From JAQBGV01 sp032128395 (GTDB taxonomy: Bacteria; Planctomycetota; UBA8108; UBA1146): a DNA stretch of 47,899 bases. Numbering within the stretch: position 1 is the stretch's first letter; each line of letters opens with the position of its first letter. The notes below the pieces were generated by a model that saw only the letters and a program-made list of their open reading frames with translations, did not search any database and had not been told where the DNA came from. The position numbers and the translations under genes were made by a program. Location: contig JAQBGV010000055.1 of NCBI GenBank assembly GCA_032128395.1, positions 1 through 47,899 on the forward strand, in the 5' to 3' direction. This document shows positions 24,544 to 32,859 of this stretch, piece after piece.

Positions 24544-27500
24544 ATGAGACGGATCATCGAGCGACCGGCCCCGATCCGGGGGCTCGTCGCCGCATTCCTG
24601 CTGTGCCCCTGGTTCCTGCTGACCTCGAACGCCCCTCTCGATGCCCGGGACGATGCGACCGCGCGCGACCTGCGACTCGGGAAGGGGCTCTACGACCAAC
24701 AACTCTTCGAGCGAGCGATCCCGCCGCTCGAGCGAGTCCGGGCGGGGACGACGAGCGATCCCGAGCGCGCGGAATCCCTCTTCCTCCTCGGGGAGGCGTA
24801 CCGCAGCCTCGACAAACTCGCCGAGGCGGACGTCCGCTTCTCCGAGCTGCTCGATCGGTCCCCGCGCAGCGAGTGGGCGATTCTGGCGAAGCTCGGTCGT
24901 GGGGAAGTTCTCGTGCGGCTCGATCGCTCGGCCGAGGCGGTGCCGCTCCTGCGCGCCGCGACCTCCGGGCCGGCTGCGGAGCGACCCGCCGCGCAATATT
25001 GGCTCGCCGAGGCCGAAGCTCGACTCGGCCGGCCGGAACTCGCGATCGCGGCGTGGCGCGCCATCGTCGAGACCGCTCCCGAGCACGAGCTCGCTCCCTT
25101 CGCCGCCCACAACGCCGCGCTCCGGCTGCGCGATGCGGGAGAGGCGCGAGATGGCCTCGCGCTCCTCGACCGGTTGCAGCTCGAAAAGGTCGAGGGCTCG
25201 CTCCGCGATCGGATCCGACTCCTCGCCGGGGAGCTCGCGCTCGCCGCCGATGACCCGCGACGGGCGCTCCGTGAGTATCAGGCGATAGAGGACCCCGGAT
25301 CGGAAGCAGCGGCGCTCGCCGGCCAGGCGTGGGCCGCGCAAGCGCTGGACGACGCCGTCACGCTCGAGTCCGCGCGACGTCGACTCGCCGAGAAACACCC
25401 TCGGAGCGCGGAACGCATCGAGGTGGACATCTTGTACGGCAGTGCACGAGCGGAGGCCGGCGACATCCGTGGCACCGACGGCGCGCTCGCGAGCCACGGC
25501 GATGGTGCACGCGCAGCCGAGGCGCGTTTCTGGCGCGCGTGGGCGCGGCGCGCAGCCGGGCGTCCCGCGGAGGCGGCGGAACTGTTCATGACGGTCGAGG
25601 GGGATGGCCCCTGGGCGACGCGGGCGGTGCTGCGCGCGGAAGAGGAGTGGCGAAAGGCCGAGCGGTGGACGGAGGCACTCGCCGCCGCGCAGCGCTTCGT
25701 CGAAACGTGGGGAGATGATCCCCGCGCTGCGGCGGTGGTCGCCGGGGCGGTCGAATCGTCCTATCGACTGGGGAACGACCAGCGAGTCCTCGTTCTCGAG
25801 AGCGGTTTCGTCAAGCGCTGGCCGGATGATCCCCTCGCCGCGGCGGTCGGCCACTACGCCGCAGAATCGGCCCTTCGCAGCGATGACGTCGCCACCGCGG
25901 TGACGCTCTTCGCACGCCTCTGGAAGGACCCCACCCGCCGCGGCGCGATCGGTCCACGCTACTCCTGGGCGCTCTCCCTCGCGGGAGGTGACCAGGTCGC
26001 GTCGCGAATCGCCGCACTGATCCCCGCCCTCGAAGGAAGTGGCGCGTGCGAGGCCGGAATCCTCCTCGGGCGGGCTCAACTCGCGGCGGGGGACAACCCG
26101 GCCGCGCTCCGTGCATTCCGCAGTGCGGCCGAGTCCGATCCGTCCGGTGAGGCGGGAGCACGCGCGCGCCTCGAGGTGGCCACCCTCCTCGGCGCCGAGG
26201 GGGGAGCGGGGGCGGAGGAGATGTACCGAGCGGTGCTCTCCGGTTCTGCCGCCGAGCCGGTGCGCGCTCGGGCTCGCGTCGATCTCGCGACCCTGCTCGC
26301 CGGGCGCGGGGAGGACGCGACCGCCGAGCCCGAGTTCGCGCGATATCTCGAGGATCACCCCGGGGGGGCGGATCGCGCCGACGCGTGGATCGGGCTCGCG
26401 TACTGCCGTCTGCGACTCGAAGACCTCGATGGCGCCCTTGCCGCGATCAGCGGTCTGCGGAAAGGGTCGCCGCCCCCCGGTGACTCTCCGCGCGCGGAGG
26501 CCCTCTATCTCGAAGGACGCGTACAGCAGGCGAAGGGGGATCCCCGCGCGGCCACCCGCGCGATGACCGCCTACGTCGAGAAACATCCCGACGCGCCGCG
26601 GATCGCGGAAGCGATGCGCGAACTCGGTCGGATCGCGGAAGCGGAAGGGGACGCCGACGGAGCACGCGGTTGGTGGGCGCGTCGACTCGCGCTCGGTCCC
26701 GAGGCGAACGGGAGCGACGAGGCGCTCTACCGCCTGGCGTGGCTCGAGCTCCAAGCGGGGGACGCGGACGATGCCTCCGGGCGGTTCCGCGCTCTCATCG
26801 CAGGTCATCCGAAGAGCGCCTTCGTCGGCGATGCCCACTTCCGACTCGGGGAGATCGCGTACGAAGCGGAAGAATACGAGACCGCTCGACAGGAGTATCG
26901 CGCCGCGATCGCATCGCCTTTTGCGGACCGCATCGCGGAGCGCGCACAGTACCGGATCGGTTGGTCGTTCCGTCGCGCCGAGGAGTGGGCCGAGGCGAAG
27001 GAGGCCTTCGAGGAATTGGTGAAGAAACACCCGACGGGAGAGCTCGCCGGGGAGGCGAGCTTCCTGGCCGGCGATGCAGCGGAGCGTTCCGGTGATTCCA
27101 CCGGGGAACTCCGGCTGCTCACCCGCTTCATCGAGAAGTACCCGAACCACGAGCGCGTCCCGGTCGCCCGGATTCGCCTCGCGGAACGTCGGAACGAGCA
27201 GGAAGAGTGGGGGGAGGCGCGCGCACTCCTCGATCCGTTGCGTACCGCCTCGCTCGAAGAGCCCTGGCGCGCGCGTCATCGCATCGCGCTCGGACGGGCG
27301 CTCACCCGACTCGGTTCCCCCCGCGCCGCTCTGCCGGTCCTGACCGAAGCCCTCGACGAGGGGGGTGCGCGGGCCGCGGAGGCGCAGTTCGAGATCGGGC
27401 TCGCCCATCGGGCCGCGGGAGACCGCGACCGCGCCATCGAGGCGTTCATCCACGGCCCCGTGCTCTACCCGTTCAAGCCGTGGGCGGTCCGCAGTCACCT

Positions 27501-27648
27501 CGAAGCGGGGCGCGACCTGCTGATCGCCGGAAAGCGGAAGGAAGCGGAGCGGGTGCTGAAACTCGCGATCGACCAGGACTCGGACGGTGAGTACGGAAGA
27601 GAAGCGGAGAAGATGCTGCGCGGGACCCCAGGGAAGGATTCGTTCTGA
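24544..27648 (+). CDS. Exported TPR protein, first gene of an ExbB/ExbD operon
   Basis: 1034 residues. AGGAG precedes ATG 24544. A signal peptide (LVAAFLLCPWFLLTSNAPLDA) is followed by about 25 helical repeats of 34-37 residues of the TPR/YfgC-BamD-like kind, for example GKGLYDQQLFERAIPPLERV, ESLFLLGEAYRSLDKLAEAD, AYRAAIASP-type pairs and FIEKYPNHERVPVARIRLAE. It has no enzyme motif. Exported TPR solenoids next to TolQ/TolR-type genes (compare CpoB/YbgF in the Tol system) act as periplasmic scaffolds. Its stop overlaps the ExbB-like start (TGATG), so it is firmly part of the operon. The stretch upstream contains the BlaI-type palindrome. Confidence 0.8.
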   Translation: MRRIIERPAPIRGLVAAFLLCPWFLLTSNAPLDARDDATARDLRLGKGLYDQQLFERAIPPLERVRAGTTSDPERAESLFLLGEAYRSLDKLAEADVRFSELLDRSPRSEWAILAKLGRGEVLVRLDRSAEAVPLLRAATSGPAAERPAAQYWLAEAEARLGRPELAIAAWRAIVETAPEHELAPFAAHNAALRLRDAGEARDGLALLDRLQLEKVEGSLRDRIRLLAGELALAADDPRRALREYQAIEDPGSEAAALAGQAWAAQALDDAVTLESARRRLAEKHPRSAERIEVDILYGSARAEAGDIRGTDGALASHGDGARAAEARFWRAWARRAAGRPAEAAELFMTVEGDGPWATRAVLRAEEEWRKAERWTEALAAAQRFVETWGDDPRAAAVVAGAVESSYRLGNDQRVLVLESGFVKRWPDDPLAAAVGHYAAESALRSDDVATAVTLFARLWKDPTRRGAIGPRYSWALSLAGGDQVASRIAALIPALEGSGACEAGILLGRAQLAAGDNPAALRAFRSAAESDPSGEAGARARLEVATLLGAEGGAGAEEMYRAVLSGSAAEPVRARARVDLATLLAGRGEDATAEPEFARYLEDHPGGADRADAWIGLAYCRLRLEDLDGALAAISGLRKGSPPPGDSPRAEALYLEGRVQQAKGDPRAATRAMTAYVEKHPDAPRIAEAMRELGRIAEAEGDADGARGWWARRLALGPEANGSDEALYRLAWLELQAGDADDASGRFRALIAGHPKSAFVGDAHFRLGEIAYEAEEYETARQEYRAAIASPFADRIAERAQYRIGWSFRRAEEWAEAKEAFEELVKKHPTGELAGEASFLAGDAAERSGDSTGELRLLTRFIEKYPNHERVPVARIRLAERRNEQEEWGEARALLDPLRTASLEEPWRARHRIALGRALTRLGSPRAALPVLTEALDEGGARAAEAQFEIGLAHRAAGDRDRAIEAFIHGPVLYPFKPWAVRSHLEAGRDLLIAGKRKEAERVLKLAIDQDSDGEYGREAEKMLRGTPGKDSF

Positions 27649-28421
27649 TGACGAGGCAGATCGACTCCGGTCGAAGTGGCGCGAAGCCAGTTCTCATTCT
27701 CATCGCCTTGTTGGTCCTCCCCACGACACTCTTTGCCGCACCCCCCGACGGGGACGCCGCCCCCGCGAGCGTCGAGTCCTTTCTCACCACCCTCGGCGAG
27801 CTGATCATCGGTGGCGGCCTTCTGATGATCCCGATCGCCCTCGCCTCGGTGCTCACCCTCGGACTTGCGATCGAGCGCCTGTTCGCGCTCCGCCGCGGTC
27901 GCATCCTGCCGCGAGAGCTGTGGCGTGATGTGCAGGTCGAGCTCGAGGGAGGAAACGTGAGGGCGGCGCGTGATCGCGTCGCGGGACGGAGTTCTGCGCT
28001 GGCGCGGATGCTCGACTCCGGGCTCGAGCGTTGGGACGATGGGCAAGAAGAGCTGAATTCGGCCCTCGAGGAAGCGGGGATGCGCGAGACGGACGAGCTG
28101 AACGTCCACCTCCCCGCGCTCCAGGGAATCGCGAGCGTGGCACCGCTCCTCGGACTGCTCGGGACCGTGGTCGGGATGATCCGCAGCTTCTACACGATCG
28201 CGAAGGAGCACGTCATCGGCAACCCCGAGCTGTTCGCCGAACCGATCGGTCAGGCGCTCGTCACCACCGCGGCCGGGCTCTCGGTCGCCATCCCCGCGCT
28301 GATCCTCTACTACTGGTTCCGCGGCAGGATTCGAAAGCTCGTGCTCGGCTTCGACGATGTCGCGCGCGAGGTGACGGTGCTGCATCGAGCCGCGGGTCGC
28401 CAGGTCGGGGCGAGCGCCTGA
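27648..28421 (+). CDS. MotA/TolQ/ExbB proton-channel family protein
   Basis: 257 residues. A signal-like first hydrophobic stretch (PVLILIALLVLPTTLFA) precedes the core: one helix (GGLLMIPIALASVLTLGLAI), a cytoplasmic region, then the conserved LQGIASVAPLLGLLGTVVGMI and GQALVTTAAGLSVAIPALIL helices. ExbB/TolQ pentamers form the channel through which proton flow drives an ExbD/TolR partner and moves a TonB or TolA-like effector. The extra N-terminal segment gives a periplasmic stretch of about 25 residues, as in ExbB proteins of the longer type. Overlaps with the upstream TPR gene and sits one base from the downstream ExbD-like gene. Confidence 0.92.
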   Translation: MTRQIDSGRSGAKPVLILIALLVLPTTLFAAPPDGDAAPASVESFLTTLGELIIGGGLLMIPIALASVLTLGLAIERLFALRRGRILPRELWRDVQVELEGGNVRAARDRVAGRSSALARMLDSGLERWDDGQEELNSALEEAGMRETDELNVHLPALQGIASVAPLLGLLGTVVGMIRSFYTIAKEHVIGNPELFAEPIGQALVTTAAGLSVAIPALILYYWFRGRIRKLVLGFDDVAREVTVLHRAAGRQVGASA

Positions 28422-28422
28422 G

Positions 28423-28848
28423 ATGGCGATCCGAACCCCCGACGAACCGATCTTCTCCATCGAACTGACGCCGATGATCGATGTCGTCTTCCTCCTGATC
28501 ATCTTCTTCCTCGTCACGACCACGTTCCAGCGCCTCGAGCGGGAGATCGCGGTCAGCGTGCCCGAGAGCGAGACGGGGCGGTCGGCGGAAGAGGGGCCGG
28601 AACCGGTGGTGATCAACGTGGTCCCGGTCGAGGCGGGCTACCAGATCGTGGTCGGCGGCAATGCCGTCACTCTCGATCAGCTTCAGGCGCTCCTTTCGCG
28701 TCGAGTGGCGAGCGAGCCGCGCACCAAGGCGCTCGTGCGCGCCGATGGTGAATTGCGACATCAACAGGTCGTCGAGGTCGCCGACGCGTGCCGAAAGGCG
28801 AACGCTGCGATCGCCTTCACGACCCTCGACAAGCGAGTTCCGCGGTGA
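28423..28848 (+). CDS. ExbD/TolR family protein
   Basis: 141 residues with the single N-terminal membrane helix TPMIDVVFLLIIFFLVTTTF, which includes the conserved proton-carrying Asp (D20), and a periplasmic peptidoglycan- or partner-binding domain (VINVVPVEAGYQIVVGGNAV, QALLSRRVASEPRTKALVRA). It works with the ExbB-like protein just upstream. Its stop overlaps the GTG start of the next gene (GTGA at 28845-28848), so the propeller/toroid protein is made in step with it. Confidence 0.93.
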   Translation: MAIRTPDEPIFSIELTPMIDVVFLLIIFFLVTTTFQRLEREIAVSVPESETGRSAEEGPEPVVINVVPVEAGYQIVVGGNAVTLDQLQALLSRRVASEPRTKALVRADGELRHQQVVEVADACRKANAAIAFTTLDKRVPR

Positions 28849-31800
28849 AGGGTCTGCTCGCTTCGGCTGCCGTGCCGCTGCTCCTCGGGGTCGTCGCGGC
28901 GATCTGGCTGGTGATCGCCCTCTACGGCGGTCCGTCGATCTACCACGGCGGCGATGAGCTCGGGCCGCTCTCTCGTTGGCCCGATCACTATCGTGCGGCC
29001 TGGACCCCGCCGGTCGCGGTCGTGCCCTCGATCCAGGCGGTGGGGGGGGACCTCTACCTCCCCGAACGTTGGAGCGAGATTCGAGTCAACCGCGCCGCGG
29101 ACGAGGTGGATCCTGCTCTCTCACCCGGGGGAGATCGCCTCCTGTTCGCCTCGAATCGCGACGGGGGCCTCGGAGGATTCGACCTGTACATCTCGGCGCG
29201 CGAGGGGAGTGGGTACGGCGAGCCGGCCCTCCTCGAGCCGCCGCTCTCGACCCTTTTCCAAGAGCGATCTCCATCGCTCGCACTTCTCCCCGACGGCAGC
29301 GCACTCCTCCTCTTCACCTCGAACCGATTGCACGGACTCGCGACCGATTTCGACATGTACCTCGCGCGGCGCACGCCGGAGGGGCGCTGGGAAGATCCGG
29401 TCTTCCTCGACAGTCTCTCCTCCGCCGCCGACGAGCGGGGGGCTGCGATCCATCCCGAGGGGGACGCGATCGTCTTCAGCCGACCCGGTGCGCGGGGGAT
29501 CGACTTCTTCGAGAGCTACCGAGGCGCGGACGGGAATTGGAGCGCGCCGCGGCTCCTCCATATCCTCCGTCACCCCGACAACGGCTTCGGGGTGCGCTTC
29601 GACGAGGGGGGGAGCGCTCTCCTCCTCGCCCGCGGGGACACCGACGGGATCGTGCGCAGTCGGCTCCGTATCCTGCGCGCGCTCCCCGACGGGGGCACGC
29701 CGTGGGGTGCGTGGATCCTGCTCGCTCTCGCGCTGCTGCTGCTCATCCTGCGCCTCCTCGCATCGCGGTGGAAGGGTCTCGAGATCCTCTACCGCTGCCT
29801 CCTCGTCTCGGTGTTGGTCCACCTCTTCCTGTGGTGGTGGTTGCAGGATCGAGGGATCGATGCGCCGACTCTGAGCGAGCCCGGCCCCGCCGAACAGATC
29901 GCGCCGATCGAACTCGATCCGGATCTCTTCGCGCACGCCAGCGCCCCGGCGCCGCAAGACCTCGCCCACGGAGAGGCGGTCGCGGTCGCGGCGGTCGTTG
30001 CGGAGGCCGATGAGAGTCCGATGCTCCCCGCGACGCGCGAGGCGCTCGCCGTCGAGACCCCGCCGACCGAGATCGCGCCTCGCGAAGAGCTCGCCCTCGA
30101 ACGCCCGGATCCGCTCCCCCCCGTATCGGAGCCGATAGAGAGTCCAGCGCGCGTCTCGCCCGCGATCGACGCAGAGGAATTCGCCCTGCGCGACGATCCG
30201 GGTCGGAGTACCGAGACCGAAGAACGAGCGACGGAGGTCGCGGCGAGGGCGGATTCCGACGCGGAGCCGCAAGAAGCTGCTCCCGCACTCTCGCGCGAAG
30301 CGTTTGCCCTGAGTGCACCGGCGGAAGGAGACCCCGAACTCCCCCCGACCGATCCGACCGCGGCGGAGCACTCTCCCGAGGACCGTCGGTCCGCCGAGAG
30401 CGCTTCCGCCCCGGCGCGCCAGGCCGCTCGCATCGAAGGCGCGCCGGCTCTCGCGGAGGCGGCCCCCGCTCCCGAACTGCTCCCATCGGAGGAGTCGGCG
30501 ACACTCTCGTCGCGAGCCGCGGAACGCACTCCTACCGATGCCGAGGCGACCCCGTTCCCGACGCGAATCCGCCCCGGACCGCTTCCCGATGATCGTTCGG
30601 CGGCGGAGCTCGCGCGCATCGACTCTGGGTCGAGTGCGGCGGAGCGAGACGGGTTGGAAGCCCATCCCGCGCCTGCGGCACGGTCCACTGCACTCTCGCC
30701 GCCCGGTGCATCGAGCGCCCGAGCGGGTTCGCCGCGCACGAGTTTGGCGGAGGCGCCGAGCGAGTCGGCGAGTCTCGAGGAGATCGAGCTCGCGCGCGCT
30801 TCCGCTCGCACGTCAGGATCTGGATCTTCGGCGGAGATCGCGACCGATTCCCGCCGTGGTTCCGATCGAACCCCACTCGCCGCCCGGGAGCCGAACGCGG
30901 CGCCAGGCGGGGTGAGCGGCGGTGCGACCCACCCGGGTGGGAGGCCGGCGACAACCCGATCGGGGCGCAGGGTCGATCCGACCCTCCCCGCATCGCGACC
31001 ACCGGTGCTCGTCGCGGGTGGGGGGCACCGAGCATCGGTGACCGACTCGGCGACCGCCTCTGCGAACATCGGTACGCCTCGCGAGGCGAGCCTCGCAGAA
31101 CTCGCTCCGAGGTCGGGGACGAACTCCGCCGATCCGAGCCCACTGCCCCTGGCCCCGGCGAGCCGCGGCGCGCTGGCCGGATCGATCACCGGCGCCCGGA
31201 CGATCCCTTCGGTCGAACGGGTCTCCGCAGCGGCGACGGCGGCGCCACGACCGGCGCGGGCGACCGCGCTCTCCCCGACGACCCTCACTCCGGCGGCGCT
31301 CTCATCGACCGGGCGTTCTGCCGATGCGAGCCCGCGCGCGAACGCGTCCGCGAACTCGACCGAACTCCGCGACGCTGCCGCCGACCGGGCGGTGCAGCCG
31401 AGCGAGCTCGCACTCGCTCCGGTTCCCTCCGCAGTCCCAGGCTCGACCCCCGCGCGCACCGCAGCCTCCGAGCGAGCGGATCGCCGACCCGAGTGGACGA
31501 GCCCGGCCCCCGCCCCCGCGCTTCCCGAGATCGCTACCTCGGATGCTGCCCCGCGTTCAGCGAAGCAGCGGAGCGTGACCCGGACCGATGAGTGGGTCCC
31601 CTGGGTCTCGGCGCGGCGCGGTCCGCGCAAGGAAGAGGCGCTCCATCGCGGCGGCGGGGGCGAGGAGACCGAGGCGGCGGTGCGGGCGGGTCTCGCCTAT
31701 CTCGCGTCGCTCCAGCGCCCTCACGGCGGCTGGGCCGACCCCCGCGAGCGGCACGAGAAGTACGGGGAGACCGCGGTGGGGCGGAGTGCGCTCGCGCTGC

Positions 31801-32726
31801 TCGCCTTCCTCGGCGCGGGTCATGCCCCGGGCACCGACACGGAGTACTCCGGGCTCACCGAGGATGCGATCGAGTACCTCATGCATACGCAACTCTCACG
31901 CACGGGACACTTCGGTCGTCATACGGCGGCCTACTCGCACGCGATCGCGACCTATGCGCTCGGCGAAGCGGTGCTGATGGGAGCGGGAGACGACGTGCGA
32001 GCGGCGGTGTCGCAGGGGGTGCTGCAGATCCTTCGCAACCAGGAGCACGACCCGTCCGATCGCGATCGCTTCGGCGGCTGGTCGTACTACTACCACGATG
32101 GACATCGCTACGACGAATACCCGCGGGTCTCGGTGACGGTCTGGCAGCTGATGGCACTCGAGACCGCGAAGCTCGCCGGGATCGACGTTCCGGATGCGGC
32201 GGTCGCGGCCGGGAAGCAGTGGGTCCTCGGCCAGTGGTCCGAACGGCTCGACCGCTACCTCTACAACCTCGATCCGGATCGATTGCGGAGCCGGTACCCG
32301 ACCCTTCCCGCGTCGACCCCGGCGGCGGCGTTCATCCTGCAGGTGCTCGGGCACCCCGCCGACGACGAAAGGCTGACCGGAGCGCTCCGGATGATCGCCG
32401 ATCGCCCACCGAACGGGTGGGCGGAGGCGGGCGCGGAGAGGTTCATCGAACGCGCCTCCGGCAACGCGTACTTCTGGTACTACGGCACCCTTGCGCTGTT
32501 CTTGCGCGGCGGTGCGCCGTGGGACCGGTGGAACGAATCGCTGCAGCGAACGCTCCTCCCGTCGCAGGAGCGGAACGGCTCGTGGCTCCCGATCAGCATC
32601 TATGCGAACTACGCGGGGGACACGGATGATGAGCGGGTCTACACCACGGCGCTGAACGTGCTCACCCTCGAGGTCTACTACCGCTACCTGACTCCGTTCC
32701 AGAAGAGTGTCCTCGAGTCCAAGTAG
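28845..32726 (+). CDS. PD40 propeller / TonB-like anchor and linker / terpenoid-cyclase-like toroid fusion
   Basis: 1293 residues from GTG 28845. Order: a membrane helix (about 4-28); a beta-propeller of PD40/TolB type (about 80-270, VDPALSPGGDRLLFASNRDG, RSPSLALLPDGSALLLFTSN, GAAIHPEGDAIVFS); two more helices (about 288-308 and 318-335) with a basic loop between; a 600-residue Ala/Pro/Ser/Glu linker; and an alpha/alpha toroid (about 940-1293) of the squalene-cyclase/prenyltransferase type. The third helix (LLVSVLVHLFLWWWL) plus the disordered linker resembles the anchor of TonB. The toroid repeats include AGLAYLASLQRPHGGWAD and GRSALALLAFLGAG; cyclase catalytic Asp motifs are not evident. 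The charge pattern puts propeller and toroid in the periplasm. Position after ExbB/ExbD makes it the likely moving effector (inference). Confidence 0.8.
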   Translation: MKGLLASAAVPLLLGVVAAIWLVIALYGGPSIYHGGDELGPLSRWPDHYRAAWTPPVAVVPSIQAVGGDLYLPERWSEIRVNRAADEVDPALSPGGDRLLFASNRDGGLGGFDLYISAREGSGYGEPALLEPPLSTLFQERSPSLALLPDGSALLLFTSNRLHGLATDFDMYLARRTPEGRWEDPVFLDSLSSAADERGAAIHPEGDAIVFSRPGARGIDFFESYRGADGNWSAPRLLHILRHPDNGFGVRFDEGGSALLLARGDTDGIVRSRLRILRALPDGGTPWGAWILLALALLLLILRLLASRWKGLEILYRCLLVSVLVHLFLWWWLQDRGIDAPTLSEPGPAEQIAPIELDPDLFAHASAPAPQDLAHGEAVAVAAVVAEADESPMLPATREALAVETPPTEIAPREELALERPDPLPPVSEPIESPARVSPAIDAEEFALRDDPGRSTETEERATEVAARADSDAEPQEAAPALSREAFALSAPAEGDPELPPTDPTAAEHSPEDRRSAESASAPARQAARIEGAPALAEAAPAPELLPSEESATLSSRAAERTPTDAEATPFPTRIRPGPLPDDRSAAELARIDSGSSAAERDGLEAHPAPAARSTALSPPGASSARAGSPRTSLAEAPSESASLEEIELARASARTSGSGSSAEIATDSRRGSDRTPLAAREPNAAPGGVSGGATHPGGRPATTRSGRRVDPTLPASRPPVLVAGGGHRASVTDSATASANIGTPREASLAELAPRSGTNSADPSPLPLAPASRGALAGSITGARTIPSVERVSAAATAAPRPARATALSPTTLTPAALSSTGRSADASPRANASANSTELRDAAADRAVQPSELALAPVPSAVPGSTPARTAASERADRRPEWTSPAPAPALPEIATSDAAPRSAKQRSVTRTDEWVPWVSARRGPRKEEALHRGGGGEETEAAVRAGLAYLASLQRPHGGWADPRERHEKYGETAVGRSALALLAFLGAGHAPGTDTEYSGLTEDAIEYLMHTQLSRTGHFGRHTAAYSHAIATYALGEAVLMGAGDDVRAAVSQGVLQILRNQEHDPSDRDRFGGWSYYYHDGHRYDEYPRVSVTVWQLMALETAKLAGIDVPDAAVAAGKQWVLGQWSERLDRYLYNLDPDRLRSRYPTLPASTPAAAFILQVLGHPADDERLTGALRMIADRPPNGWAEAGAERFIERASGNAYFWYYGTLALFLRGGAPWDRWNESLQRTLLPSQERNGSWLPISIYANYAGDTDDERVYTTALNVLTLEVYYRYLTPFQKSVLESK

Positions 32727-32859
32727 CCCGGTTGGTCGGGATTCCTCGATCGGGTAGAACCTCCCCTGCCGCCGCTCCCGGCGACCGAGGAAGGTTGTTG
32801 ACCTGGAATCGCTGACCTGGAAATTTCGCCCCTGGCTCGGGGTCCTGATCCTTGGCATC

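Noticed and set aside
24514..27498. Antisense open frame of 994 codons across the TPR gene
   Set aside because: Shadow of the TPR gene, Arg/Gly/Glu-rich composition and no family pattern.
29789..31630. Antisense open frame of 613 codons in the linker of the fusion protein
   Set aside because: The plus strand continues from the membrane helices into the toroid without break; the reverse is Ala/Ser-rich noise.
28845..32726. Active squalene-hopene cyclase
   Set aside because: The toroid repeats are present but the catalytic aspartate motif is not evident and the domain is tethered in the periplasm.
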